A DNA stretch of 64,000 nt from Pseudoalteromonas gelatinilytica (GCF_001641615.1 NZ_LRRU01000019.1:124001-188000), one strand, 5' to 3'. Positions 37,139 to 45,800 are shown, counted from the first letter of the stretch. Numbers and translations are program-made. The notes: generated by a model from the sequence alone, not told the origin.

Positions 37139-38149
37139 TTACAAATAGGTGTTAAACCAATTAACTAGTTCTGATTCTAGTTGTTCTTTATGGTTCATTA
37201 AAAAGTGATTGTCACCGTCATACACCACAAGTTTATGGGGTATATGATGCTTATCTAGTGCTTTGGCAAATTGAATTGAGTTCTCGACCGATACTCGTTT
37301 ATCGTCACTGCCATGAATAAGTAATATGGGCACTTTAGGCGATAGCTTATCAACCCAGTTCATAACAGAGCGTGCTTCAAGCTCTGCTTGTTTGTTCTCT
37401 TTATAATTGGGAATACGACGCACATACACGTTTTTTTCCATGTTAGGTCTAAACGTAAGCTCTTTAACTAAATCGGTCGCCCCAGCAATGGTTACAATGG
37501 CTTTTATCTTGTTTGTGTGTTGCATGGCAAGGTGGGTTTGCATGCCGCCTCTACTTACTCCTAACATGCCAATACGGTTTTCATCTGCATTTGCTATGTG
37601 CGGAATAAAATCAATAAGCGCAAGTACGTCGTTAACATCTTTGCCACCAAACTCATCTAAGTCATCATTTTTAGTTAATGTACCGCGGTATTGGCTGCCG
37701 ATAACCACAAAGCCTTGCTCTGCTAAAGGAAATAAATTACGCATCATTGCTGCAAAATTAACATTGCCAAAATTACCATTGCCGCCGCGGTTATAAATTA
37801 ATACTGGAAGCTTATTCTTGATGACTTTAGGTTTGATGATATAACCAAGCACCTCAACATTATCGACCTGATATTTAAAATTATGGCAGGTTAAATTAGC
37901 TTTAAAGTTATCGAACATTTCTTGTGGAAAGGTTTCTTCAAAGGCTTTAATACGCTTTAAGTATGCTTCTTCGTTTTTAGCTTTGCGTTTATTCTTTTGC
38001 GCAATAAATTGGTGCCACGAATCATAGTCAGCAAAGATGCCTGTGAAGCAGTCTGTTTCTTTTGTGACATGTTCATCATCGATAATTTTCGCTGCGCTGG
38101 TAGAAAAAACAGCGAGAAATAGGCTGGCAAAGAGTAGTAATTTATACAC
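37139..38149 (-). CDS. Exported S9-family alpha/beta hydrolase
   Basis: A 336-residue protein with a signal peptide (LLLFASLFLAVFSTSAA). The catalytic C-terminal domain has the nucleophile elbow GVSRGG, the Asp region HGSDDKRVS and the His region DGDNHFLMNH, the order of prolyl-oligopeptidase-like hydrolases; there is no propeller domain. It may be a periplasmic peptidase or esterase. Convergent with the HupE gene. Confidence 0.85.
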   Translation of the reverse strand: MYKLLLFASLFLAVFSTSAAKIIDDEHVTKETDCFTGIFADYDSWHQFIAQKNKRKAKNEEAYLKRIKAFEETFPQEMFDNFKANLTCHNFKYQVDNVEVLGYIIKPKVIKNKLPVLIYNRGGNGNFGNVNFAAMMRNLFPLAEQGFVVIGSQYRGTLTKNDDLDEFGGKDVNDVLALIDFIPHIANADENRIGMLGVSRGGMQTHLAMQHTNKIKAIVTIAGATDLVKELTFRPNMEKNVYVRRIPNYKENKQAELEARSVMNWVDKLSPKVPILLIHGSDDKRVSVENSIQFAKALDKHHIPHKLVVYDGDNHFLMNHKEQLESELVNWFNTYL

Positions 38150-38282
38150 AACAACATCCTTATTGGTGACTAAAAGTTACGAATCCACAGTAACTTAAAT
38201 GATGGTTATTTGTATATAACTACTTTTTTACGTATCAAAACTTTTATATTATGAAAGTTAACTTATTGAATTGGAAGTCATA

Positions 38283-38789
38283 ATGAGCAATAAACCGCCG
38301 CATATATTAGAGTTACTACCTAAGCGTTACACCTTGTGGGGGTTATTATGTTTATCCTTGGGGTTCGCTATATTTGTAATTATATGGTCTCGAGCTCCTG
38401 AATACCGGCCTTTGGTACAAGATATGCGCTTAGTCAATGCCGTCAAGATAGTCGATGTACTGGACGTTGAAGAGATCCCTTACAAGGCTGATATTAAAAA
38501 TCATATTTTGTACGTCGATGTTCTTCATTCAGACCAAGCAAGGCTAGCACTTGCTAAAGTAGGTTTCGTCTTTGATTATCCAAATAAAGATACATTTAGT
38601 TCAATACCACAAGCATGTGCCTTACTTGAATCACAAGAAGCAAAGGAAAATAGGCCTATTCATCAAACTGAATGGTTTCTCCGATTAGTTCGCATAATAA
38701 TGGCCGCGATAGTACTTATTACTTTAATCTTGGTCGTTGTACGACCCATTTTAAAGAATCTTATTCTTGAAGATAACAACAAGGATTAA
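38283..38789 (+). CDS. Two-domain FliF relic (FliF/SctJ RBM1 with membrane ends)
   Basis: A 168-residue protein. The start at 38283 has GGAAG upstream; a start 12 bases earlier is less supported. Layout: membrane helix (about 19-35), a ring-building motif 1 domain (about 38-95; YRPLVQDMRLVNAVKIVDVL, then IPYKADIKNHILYVD, then QARLALAKVGF), and a second membrane helix (about 137-154) ending VVVRPILKNL, the mark of the FliF C-terminal helix. FliF is about 550 residues, so RBM2, RBM3 and the FliG-binding tail are missing. No flagellar or secretion genes are nearby. It is intact, with its own terminator, so it may be functional. Confidence 0.72.
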   Translation: MSNKPPHILELLPKRYTLWGLLCLSLGFAIFVIIWSRAPEYRPLVQDMRLVNAVKIVDVLDVEEIPYKADIKNHILYVDVLHSDQARLALAKVGFVFDYPNKDTFSSIPQACALLESQEAKENRPIHQTEWFLRLVRIIMAAIVLITLILVVVRPILKNLILEDNNKD

Positions 38790-38806
38790 TATACCTTTTA
38801 GCAAAT

Positions 38807-38829
38807 AAAAAGCCGCAATAAGCGGCTTT
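38807..38829 (+). terminator. Terminator after the FliF-like gene
   Basis: AAAAGCCGC, loop AATA, GCGGCTTTA. Confidence 0.78.
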
Positions 38830-38868
38830 ATCTGTAATGGGGCTTTACACTAAAATTAGGGTTTGGCG

Positions 38869-39327
38869 TTATTCAACCGAAATGAATACTTCAACTTCTT
38901 CACTGCTTTTATAAAACTCAAAGTCAGTTTTATATGCTCGAATATGCGGGCACTGTTCATTACTAAAGTACTGCCAAACTTGACCCCAAACATCGATAAC
39001 GGTTTGTGGCATTGCACCTTTGCCACTAAAGCGAAGGTAGTTACCTGTGGCGAGTGTCGTTTGTTCTATCTCTGATGATGTGACTTGCAGATCAGTACAC
39101 GCAAAGACATCAAACTCCCCTGTGACATCAGATTCATAATGAGTGTACACGCCATAAACTTGGCTAGATGGGGTTAATTTTGGCGCTATGTCTGTGTAAA
39201 ACTGCTGCCATAAGCCAGCTATTTTGGCACCTTCGCCACTCATTTCATTCATATTGCAGGTGCGAACTTTGAGGCCAAATAAAGTTGTCGGGTTGTCGAT
39301 ATTGATGTGTGTTACTTGCTGATCCAT
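38869..39327 (-). CDS. GyrI-like effector-binding domain protein
   Basis: A 152-residue stand-alone effector-binding domain of the AraC/Rob C-terminal (GyrI-like) superfamily. It shows the beginning FGLKVRTCNMNEMSGEGAKIAGLWQQFY, the central YGVYTHYESDVTGEFDVFACTDL, and the late FEFYKSSEEVEVFISV. There is no DNA-binding domain. Such proteins bind hydrophobic small molecules or buffer regulators. Isolated gene. Confidence 0.83.
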   Translation of the reverse strand: MDQQVTHINIDNPTTLFGLKVRTCNMNEMSGEGAKIAGLWQQFYTDIAPKLTPSSQVYGVYTHYESDVTGEFDVFACTDLQVTSSEIEQTTLATGNYLRFSGKGAMPQTVIDVWGQVWQYFSNEQCPHIRAYKTDFEFYKSSEEVEVFISVE

Positions 39328-39519
39328 TGCATTTATCCTTGCTTAATTTGTTCCCAGTAAAATACCAGAGCACATGTACTTTAACCTAGCCTTTTTAATT
39401 ATTTATTTTAAAAAGACTATATTTTGTCAACGGCCTTTACAGCTTAAAAAACAGTCATGGCATCCTTATCTGCATCAGGTTAAGATGGGTAAAATAACAA
39501 CAAAATCAGCGGGTGTTTA

Positions 39520-40146
39520 ATGAATAAAATCAATGCGCTTATCTACTTTCTAGCCTTTAGTAGCGGTTTTTGTATTATGGGAATTGAGCTTTTAGGCGGG
39601 CGAATTTTAGCGCCGTATTTTGGTAGCAGTGTGCATATTTGGGGCAGTATTATCACTGTATTTATGTTGAGCTTATCTATCGGCTATTTACTTGGCGGCA
39701 AGCTCTCAACCCGCAATCCTTCGTTAACTAAATATGGACTCATTTTCTTTGTGGCAAGCATTATGGTGGTGCCAATTGTATTGTTTGCAGAGCCAATTAT
39801 GACCTTTATTTTCACCCATATTGAAGACAGTCGTTACGGCTCGTTGCTGGCATCAACGGCGTTGTTTTTTATCCCTACAACAATACTCGGCATGATCTCA
39901 CCTTACTCAGTGCGATTATTGGTTACCGATCATGAAAAAAGTGGTCAGGTTGCCGGTGGTTTGTATTTTGTGAGCACCCTAGGTAGTGCGCTTGGTACGA
40001 TTATTACCTCTTTTTATATGGTGTTAGCGTTTGATGTTAACGACATCATTAAAACCTTTGCAGCGGTATTAGGCGCGCTTGGTTTGCTTGCAATTGCTGT
40101 TAGTCAATTAAAAACGAAGGAGCGTGCTGTATGTTTAGAATCTTAA
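39520..40146 (+). CDS. Membrane half of a split spermidine synthase-like protein
   Basis: A 208-residue protein with about six helices, matching the membrane N-terminal portion of the large fused SpeE-like proteins (SSGFCIMGIELLGGRILAPYFG, a conserved signature, and SVRLLVTDHEKSGQVAGGLYFVSTLGSALGT). In many bacteria this is joined to the synthase domain. Here it is a separate gene whose last 16 bases overlap the next gene in another frame. Confidence 0.83.
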   Translation: MNKINALIYFLAFSSGFCIMGIELLGGRILAPYFGSSVHIWGSIITVFMLSLSIGYLLGGKLSTRNPSLTKYGLIFFVASIMVVPIVLFAEPIMTFIFTHIEDSRYGSLLASTALFFIPTTILGMISPYSVRLLVTDHEKSGQVAGGLYFVSTLGSALGTIITSFYMVLAFDVNDIIKTFAAVLGALGLLAIAVSQLKTKERAVCLES

Positions 40147-41021
40147 TGCTTTGTTTGATCATGACATTGCCTTTTAGCAGCTTAGCCGAAGTAATACATA
40201 AAGAGCGCTCGCTTTATCGCAATATTTTAGTGGAGAAGACTGGCGATTTACTGTGTTTAAAATTTAACGAAAAAACCCGTAAAAGTACGCAAAGCTGTAT
40301 GTATAAAAGTAAGCCTAAAAAGCTGGTGTTTAATTACACCAAAATGACGTTTGCAAGCTTACTATTTATTGATGATCCTAAAAATGTACTGATCATAGGT
40401 TTAGGAGGAGGTTCACTCTCTAATACCATTCATGAGCTTTACCCTAGCGCTCATATCGAAAATGTCGAAATTGACCCTGCGGTAATAAAAGTTGCCCGTG
40501 ATTATTTTAGCTTTGTAGAAACCGATAACGTGACGTCAAAAGTGCAAGATGGCCGTATTTTCATTAAACGCGCCGCACTTAAAAAACAAAAGTACGATTG
40601 GATTATTCTTGATGCCTTTAATGGCGATTATATCCCTGAGCACCTTCTCACTAAGGAATTTTTTGCAGAAGTAAAAAGTATACTGGCTGATGGCGGCATT
40701 GTTGCAGCAAATACTTTTTCATCGAGTAAATTGTACCAGCATGAGTCGGCAACTTACTTTGATGTGTTTGGTGACTTTGTTAATGTTGTGACCTATGAAA
40801 ACTCTAATCGCATTATTTTGGCAGGATTCGAGACTATGCCTAGCCAGCAACAATTAGCAGAACGCGCCAATAAACTCGCAAATAAGTTAACCCCTTACGA
40901 TGTTGATTTGCAGTTACTGCGTGAACATTTGTTTTATACTAAGGGTAATCAAGATTGGCCCGCGGATACCAAGGTACTCACTGACCAATATTCACCTGCG
41001 AACTTGTTAAATTATCAATGA
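40131..41021 (+). CDS. Exported spermidine synthase-like protein
   Basis: A 296-residue aminopropyltransferase-like protein with a signal peptide (LMLCLIMTLPFSSLA), so it is probably periplasmic. The SAM-type site VLIIGLGGGSLSNTIHELYP, the acidic VEIDPAVIKVARDYF and ILDAFNGDYIPEHLLTKEFF are present. Activity outside the cytoplasm is hard to explain without decarboxylated SAM, so the true reaction may differ. It overlaps the membrane half by 16 bp and the TlpA gene by 4 bp (ATGA): a tight three-gene operon. Confidence 0.82.
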   Translation: MFRILMLCLIMTLPFSSLAEVIHKERSLYRNILVEKTGDLLCLKFNEKTRKSTQSCMYKSKPKKLVFNYTKMTFASLLFIDDPKNVLIIGLGGGSLSNTIHELYPSAHIENVEIDPAVIKVARDYFSFVETDNVTSKVQDGRIFIKRAALKKQKYDWIILDAFNGDYIPEHLLTKEFFAEVKSILADGGIVAANTFSSSKLYQHESATYFDVFGDFVNVVTYENSNRIILAGFETMPSQQQLAERANKLANKLTPYDVDLQLLREHLFYTKGNQDWPADTKVLTDQYSPANLLNYQ

Positions 41022-41494
41022 TCAAACACATCTTAATTGCATGTCTTTTATTAACGAGCTCTGCTGCTATGGCAGAGCAATCTTCTACTGCTCCTTTAAC
41101 TGCAAGTCAGCAGCAATTGTCTAAACTACTGAGCCAATATAAAGGGAAAGTTGTGTTACTCGATTTTTGGGCATCTTGGTGCAGCCCGTGCCGACGCTCG
41201 TTTCCTTGGTTTATTGCCATGCAGAGCAAGTATCAACAGCAAGGCCTTAAAGTAGTTGCTGTAAACATTGATGTTGAGCGCGGTGATGCCGATGCATTTT
41301 TAGCTGAGTTTGCAGTGAACTTTAATATTATTTACGACCCAGATGCTGTTATTGGCAAGCAATACCAACTTAAAGGGATGCCGAGCAGCTTTTTAATTGA
41401 TAAAGAAGGCATAGTACGATTCCAACACACAGGATTTGTTGCTGATAAATTAGACCTCTATGAAAGCCATATCAAAGAGTTAATTGCTAAATAG
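41018..41494 (+). CDS. TlpA-like periplasmic thioredoxin
   Basis: A 158-residue thiol-disulfide protein with a signal peptide ending SAAMAEQ. The active site is WASWCSPCRRSFPW (CxxC), and a cis-proline loop GMPSSFLID is present. It is translationally coupled (ATGA) to the exported spermidine synthase-like gene, which suggests work on the same process in the periplasm. A small hairpin TGTTCG/CGAACA follows at 41523-41541. Confidence 0.87.
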   Translation: MIKHILIACLLLTSSAAMAEQSSTAPLTASQQQLSKLLSQYKGKVVLLDFWASWCSPCRRSFPWFIAMQSKYQQQGLKVVAVNIDVERGDADAFLAEFAVNFNIIYDPDAVIGKQYQLKGMPSSFLIDKEGIVRFQHTGFVADKLDLYESHIKELIAK

Positions 41495-41570
41495 TGTGAT
41501 TAGGTAGATAACTTTTGCTGTTGTTCGCTTTTATCGAACACAGCTATCTATTTTATTAATTGCACTAATA

Positions 41571-41618
41571 TTTACTTAGCATGCTAACTACATTAAAATA
41601 GTTAGCATGCTAAGTAAA
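41571..41618. promoter_or_regulatory. Operator of the MarR gene: 20-bp perfect inverted repeat
   Basis: TTTACTTAGCATGCTAACTA (41571-41590) and its exact complement TAGTTAGCATGCTAAGTAAA (41599-41618) are separated by 8 bp. Each arm itself contains the 12-bp palindrome TTAGCATGCTAA, so two regulator dimers could bind 28 bp apart. It ends 11 bp before the MarR start and overlaps the expected promoter. Confidence 0.85.
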
Positions 41619-41629
41619 TGGAGCGCATC

Positions 41630-42106
41630 ATGTCTTCCACTCCCCCTTTTCACGAAACTCTTGATTTAACATTATGCGGCAGTATGGGCCGTGTGCATCG
41701 TTTATGTCGCGATGCTGTCACTTTGGCGGTTGAGCCTTTGGGCCTTACTCAATCTCGCTGGACTGCGATGATGCACCTGTTTCATTTAAACCAAGGTTGT
41801 ACGCAACAAGAGTTGGCAAATAGCTTAGGCATTGAAATGCCTTCACTAACTCGCACTATTAAGCAGCTTGAGCAACAAGAGATTATTGCTCGTAAAGCTG
41901 ACGCTGAAGATAAACGTAGTAAACGTCTGTACTTCACTGAGCAAGGTCTACAATTGTTAGACACATTGCAGGTGATTATTGCCGATGTGAAACAGCATCT
42001 TTATGCCGATTTAACCACTGAGCAACTCGATACCATGGCGCATGGCTTAATTCAGATGGAACAGAATGCCCGTCAGTGTATCCGTCATTATTCAGGAGAT
42101 AAGTAA
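41630..42106 (+). CDS. MarR-family transcriptional regulator
   Basis: A 158-residue dimeric repressor. The start at 41630 has GGAG six bases upstream; the earlier ATG at 41618 lies in the operator arm. The winged helix is RWTAMMHLFHLNQGCTQQELANSLG, recognition helix MPSLTRTIKQLEQQ, and wing KADAEDKRSKRLYFTE. It resembles SlyA/EmrR types. It sits first in an operon with an EmrA-like adaptor and a DUF2955 membrane protein, so drug-induced release from the upstream operator is likely. Confidence 0.93.
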   Translation: MSSTPPFHETLDLTLCGSMGRVHRLCRDAVTLAVEPLGLTQSRWTAMMHLFHLNQGCTQQELANSLGIEMPSLTRTIKQLEQQEIIARKADAEDKRSKRLYFTEQGLQLLDTLQVIIADVKQHLYADLTTEQLDTMAHGLIQMEQNARQCIRHYSGDK

Positions 42107-42110
42107 CGTT

Positions 42111-43172
42111 ATGACACCAGATCAAAAGTTTGCCCGTTACGTAAAAATCTCTTTAGCGGGTTTTATTGTTTTATTTTTATATTTTGTGATTGCCGATTTG
42201 TATATGCCTGTTACACCGCAGGCCCGTGTGTATCATCCGGTTGTGCAAGTGACCCCACAGGTAAGTGGTCGTGTGACTGACGTGTTAGTGACTAATAATC
42301 AAGCCGTCGAAAAACAGCAAGCCTTGTTTAAGATTAACGATGAGCCTTTTGAGCTTGCCGTGCAACAAGCTGAACTTGCATATGATGATGCAAAACTACA
42401 AAACCAACGTTTAGATAGCAGTGTGAAGGCAATAGAAGCACAGTTAGCGGCTGCTCAAGCTAAGCTACATGAGCAAACGTTGCTGTTTGAACGCGGTGAG
42501 TCGCTATTGAAAAAGCGTTCTATTTCAGAGCAAGAGTACGAAACTATCAATGCGAACTATCAATCAAGCAAAGCCAATGTGGCTGCAATTGAAGCCCAGC
42601 TTAGCGAGGCTAAATTAGCGCGCGGTAAAATAGGGGATGACAATTTAGCGCTTCGCCATGCTCAAAACCAGCTTGAGCAAGCAAAACTAAACCTGTCGTA
42701 CACCACAGTGACAGCTGATACCGACGGTAAAACAGCAAACTTACAGGTAACACCGGGTACCTATGCTAATAAGGGTCAGCCGTTAATGGCGATTGTTGCT
42801 AATAAAGCTGATTTAGTGGCTGATTTTCGTGAAAAGTCTTTAGTTCACGTGCAAATTGGTAGTACTGCAAAAGTCAGCTTTGATGCGCTACCGGGCAAAG
42901 TGTTTACAGGCAAAATTGTTAGTTTTGAAGCGGGTGTGAGTGATGGCCAGCTTAATGCCAACGGTTTACTCAGTGCCACTGAAAGCAGCAACCGTTGGGT
43001 ACGAGATGCACAGCGTCAACGTATTCATATTAAGCTAGATGAACATCAGATGCTGGCAAAATTTCCAAGTGGTGCGCGTGCAACCGTACAGCTTTTGCCT
43101 GACTCTAGCATTGGCAGTTGGTTTGCAAGCATGCAAATTCGCTTCATTAGTGTTCTGCACTTCATTTACTAA
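42111..43172 (+). CDS. HlyD/EmrA-family membrane fusion protein
   Basis: A 353-residue periplasmic adaptor. The start at 42111 (MTPDQKFARYVKIS) lies just past the MarR stop; an AGGAG overlaps the end of marR. It has one N-terminal membrane helix (ISLAGFIVLFLYFVIADLYM), a lipoyl half (VVQVTPQVSGRVTDVLVTNNQAVEKQQ), a coiled-coil hairpin (about 85-190), then the second lipoyl and beta-barrel region with DFREKSLVHVQIGSTAKVSFDALPG. It works with the DUF2955 protein in export. Confidence 0.92.
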   Translation: MTPDQKFARYVKISLAGFIVLFLYFVIADLYMPVTPQARVYHPVVQVTPQVSGRVTDVLVTNNQAVEKQQALFKINDEPFELAVQQAELAYDDAKLQNQRLDSSVKAIEAQLAAAQAKLHEQTLLFERGESLLKKRSISEQEYETINANYQSSKANVAAIEAQLSEAKLARGKIGDDNLALRHAQNQLEQAKLNLSYTTVTADTDGKTANLQVTPGTYANKGQPLMAIVANKADLVADFREKSLVHVQIGSTAKVSFDALPGKVFTGKIVSFEAGVSDGQLNANGLLSATESSNRWVRDAQRQRIHIKLDEHQMLAKFPSGARATVQLLPDSSIGSWFASMQIRFISVLHFIY

Positions 43173-43185
43173 GGCTGGGTGAGTT

Positions 43186-44220
43186 ATGTCAGTATTGCAA
43201 CTCGATGGTAATGGCTTACGCCAAGCACTACGCATTGCTACGGGCTCAGCATTAGGGTTTTCACTGGCAAAATTGATGAACTGGCCGAATGGTATCTTTT
43301 TTACTGTTTATCCTATGCTATTGCTTGGTTTAGTGCCTGTGCTTAACATGCATATTATTCGTCAGTTTTACGCAGGCGCGGTGTTCAGTGCGCTGTTTGT
43401 GCTGGTTGTGCAAGGGTTGTTTGCACACCTGCCTGTGGTAATGACGATGATGAGCTTTATCGCTTTTGCCTTTTTGTTCTATCAAATGAGCCGTGGTGCT
43501 AACTTTTTATTTGGCGCCACAACGGTGGTGAGTTTGTCGATTCAATTACATTTTTCGACCTACACCGGCGGTGGTGTCAGTATTTATCCGCTGATCATTA
43601 GTAACGCTGTTGCAGTTGTCGTAACTGTGCTGTTTTCGATGCTAATGCATGGTTTATTCCCTGATGTTGCACCACGGCAAGGTCGGGTAATGCCAGAGAA
43701 AGCAAAAGAAAGTATACGCCATGAAGTATTACTTTGTTCAACCGTAGCGACTTTATCATTTGTTGTATTTCAGGTCTTTGATTTACAGGATTCAATTTCA
43801 GCTCAAGCAGCCTCGGTACTGATATTGTTTTCGTTGTGCTGGAAAGCAGCTGGTATGGCCGCGTGGCAACGTGCAATAGGCACCCTAATTGGGTGTAACT
43901 TAGCGTTAGTGGCACAGTTATTTTTGTATAACCACACCGATATTTTGATATTTCCGGCGTTAATTCTGTGGATTTTGACTTTTATCTTTAGTCGTTATCA
44001 CATAATTGGTGGCGGTATTCCGGGTGTAGGCTTTGGTATTATCACCACATTTGGTATTTTGTTTGGTCAGTCATTAGGGCCGGGACAAGATCTCGTATAC
44101 AGCGCGCTGTATCGTTTTTCGTCAGTGTCTGTGGCGATACTATTGAGCTTATGTGCGGTGTATATAATGCATCACATCTTAAATCGCTTTGAAATAACAA
44201 GGCATCATACGTTTGATTAA
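43186..44220 (+). CDS. DUF2955 membrane protein (FUSC-like exporter partner)
   Basis: A 344-residue protein with about ten helices in two similar halves, beginning LRQALRIATGSALGFSLAKLMNWPNGIFFTVYPMLLLG, the typical start of DUF2955. It carries the GGGIPGVGFGIITTFGILFGQ segment. Always found beside an EmrA-like adaptor in my recollection, it probably forms an aromatic-compound or drug efflux pump with it. Third gene of the MarR operon. Confidence 0.85.
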   Translation: MSVLQLDGNGLRQALRIATGSALGFSLAKLMNWPNGIFFTVYPMLLLGLVPVLNMHIIRQFYAGAVFSALFVLVVQGLFAHLPVVMTMMSFIAFAFLFYQMSRGANFLFGATTVVSLSIQLHFSTYTGGGVSIYPLIISNAVAVVVTVLFSMLMHGLFPDVAPRQGRVMPEKAKESIRHEVLLCSTVATLSFVVFQVFDLQDSISAQAASVLILFSLCWKAAGMAAWQRAIGTLIGCNLALVAQLFLYNHTDILIFPALILWILTFIFSRYHIIGGGIPGVGFGIITTFGILFGQSLGPGQDLVYSALYRFSSVSVAILLSLCAVYIMHHILNRFEITRHHTFD

Positions 44221-44234
44221 AAATCAAAATGCAC

Positions 44235-44266
44235 AAAAAAGGGAGTTAATCAGAACTCCCTTTTTT
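44235..44266. terminator. Bidirectional terminator overlapping a gene end
   Basis: AAAAAAGGGAGTT, loop AATCAG, AACTCCCTTTTTT. It ends the efflux operon and overlaps the last codons of the convergent chitin-binding gene. Confidence 0.88.
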
Positions 44267-44563
44267 ATTATTTGGTTCGAAAATGGTGGGTAAAGACTTA
44301 AGTAAATCGTCTTGTTTTTTTACAACACTCTGTACGCAGGTTTTTGAGGCGACATCTGCAACCCAAGCGCCCCATTGTGAACTACCAGGTTCTTCACCTG
44401 GAGTTGCCCACCATCTGGCTTTATAAAGAATTTCGTTATAACAGGTTTCACTACCTTGCGGATACGCGTTTCCGGCTTGCCATGAATCTACAGCAAAGCC
44501 CGACATAGGCAAAGCTGACAGCGTTATCATTGCAGCGGCAACAATGCGTGATTTCTGGCCCAT
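44246..44563 (-). CDS. Exported single-domain carbohydrate-binding protein (CBM5/12)
   Basis: A 105-residue secreted protein. The start at 44563 (MGQKSRIVAAAMITL) has AAGGAG six bases upstream. The signal peptide probably ends near SGFA. The mature part is one chitin-binding module, WQAGNAYPQGSETCYNEILYKARWWATPGEEPGSSQWGAW, with the aromatic residues that stack on chitin, plus a Cys pair. There is no enzyme domain. The C-terminal residues KKGSSD are encoded inside the terminator hairpin. Confidence 0.84.
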   Translation of the reverse strand: MGQKSRIVAAAMITLSALPMSGFAVDSWQAGNAYPQGSETCYNEILYKARWWATPGEEPGSSQWGAWVADVASKTCVQSVVKKQDDLLKSLPTIFEPNNKKGSSD

Positions 44564-44698
44564 ACGCGGCTCCTTCATTAGTGGTGAGTTTGTATGACTA
44601 TTATAGACGCGGCAGGATTAACCATCAATTAACTTTGTTAACAAGTTACACTTCTTTACAGTTCTGCTTATTTTTGACACGATCTTCTGATGTGAAAG

Positions 44699-45112
44699 TT
44701 AGAATTTTACATTTTTTCTTAATACTTTTGTTTGTCCCCTTTTGGTTTTGCTGTCCATGCGTTTTCTCTGAGAACTTTTGCTTGGTTTTGTCGCTCTGCG
44801 CGCCTTTTGTACTTGTGTGGCATTAACGATTAATTCTTTCAAACGATTAAGCGCGTCTTCTTTGTTCATCTCTTGCGTGCGATGACTTTGCGATTTAATG
44901 ACAATAACGCCCTCTTTGGTAATTCGAGAATCATTTAAATTAAGTAAACGCTGTTTGTAAAAGTCAGGTAGTTTTGAGCGCTTAATATCAAAACGAAGAT
45001 GAATTGCAGTGGCTACTTTATTGACGTTTTGGCCGCCTGCACCTTGCGAGCGGATCGCACTAAAGTCGAGCTCCCATTCATCAATTGTGACGGTATTAGA
45101 AATAATTAACAT
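44699..45112 (-). CDS. arfB: Alternative ribosome-rescue factor ArfB
   Basis: Peptidyl-tRNA hydrolase that frees ribosomes stalled without a stop codon. It has 137 residues, the GGQ catalytic motif in SQGAGGQNVNKVATAIHLRFD, and the basic C-terminal tail (KKARRATKPSKSSQRKRMDSK-type) that enters the empty mRNA channel. Length and layout fit E. coli YaeJ (140). Confidence 0.95.
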   Translation of the reverse strand: MLIISNTVTIDEWELDFSAIRSQGAGGQNVNKVATAIHLRFDIKRSKLPDFYKQRLLNLNDSRITKEGVIVIKSQSHRTQEMNKEDALNRLKELIVNATQVQKARRATKPSKSSQRKRMDSKTKRGQTKVLRKNVKF

Positions 45113-45224
45113 CAGGTTCAGTTAACTGTGGTAAAAAAGGTATTGTAACATTTGTAATTGGCCAAACATAATCGCTCTATCATGTGAGCCAATTGCTAAC
45201 CATTTTGAAAGAAAGGAGATCACG

Positions 45225-45782
45225 ATGAAAGCACTACTTATTTCTATTAGTCTACTGGCGATGAGCTTTTCTAGTTTCGCAGAAGATATTACTGAAAGCC
45301 AGCTACAGCGTTATATAAAAGCCTTACCTGCTGTGGTCAATTGGTCACAAAATCAGTCTGAATTAGATACTGTAAATCTCGGTGGTATGCTAGGTAGTTC
45401 TGATGGTGTTGACAGTTCGTCAGTAATGGATGCATTAGGCCACATTAAAGATCACGAGCTATACACAGAGTTTGAAGCCCTGACCAAGCAATATGGTTTC
45501 ACACCTGAGCAGTTAGTTACTGTTGGCTCAGAGGTATCAATGGCGTATTTAGAAAACCTTAAAGCGGGTATGTCAGAAGAGAACAAGCAACGTGTAAATC
45601 AAGCAATGAGTGGTTTACAAAGCCTTACGGCATCATCATCTGATGCGGGGACTCGCTCAATGGCAGGTGCTTTAGAAGGTGTTAAAGCAAGTACTGCAAC
45701 AGCAGATGTTAGCGAAAGTAACGTTAACTTAGTTAAGCAGTATATGCCGCAGTTAAAAGAATTGTTCGCAATGTTGCAGTAA
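45225..45782 (+). CDS. Exported protein of unknown function, helical
   Basis: A 185-residue protein with a clear signal peptide (ISLLAMSFSSFAED). The mature part is mostly helical, with two similar stretches (ESQLQRYIKALPAVVNWSQNQ and ESNVNLVKQYMPQLKELFAML) at its ends and a Ser/Ala-rich centre. GAAAGGAG precedes the ATG. I do not recognise the family. Monocistronic, with a terminator after it. Confidence 0.7.
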   Translation: MKALLISISLLAMSFSSFAEDITESQLQRYIKALPAVVNWSQNQSELDTVNLGGMLGSSDGVDSSSVMDALGHIKDHELYTEFEALTKQYGFTPEQLVTVGSEVSMAYLENLKAGMSEENKQRVNQAMSGLQSLTASSSDAGTRSMAGALEGVKASTATADVSESNVNLVKQYMPQLKELFAMLQ

Positions 45783-45800
45783 CAGCACAATAAAATAAAG

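Noticed and set aside
41523-41541. TGTTCG/CGAACA hairpin as a rho-independent terminator of the TlpA operon
   Set aside because: The stem is short and lacks a T-run directly after it; mentioned only as a small hairpin.
44530-44826. 98-aa plus-strand reading frame over the chitin-binding and arfB genes
   Set aside because: Overlaps real genes on the other strand; cysteine- and leucine-rich shadow with no ribosome binding site.
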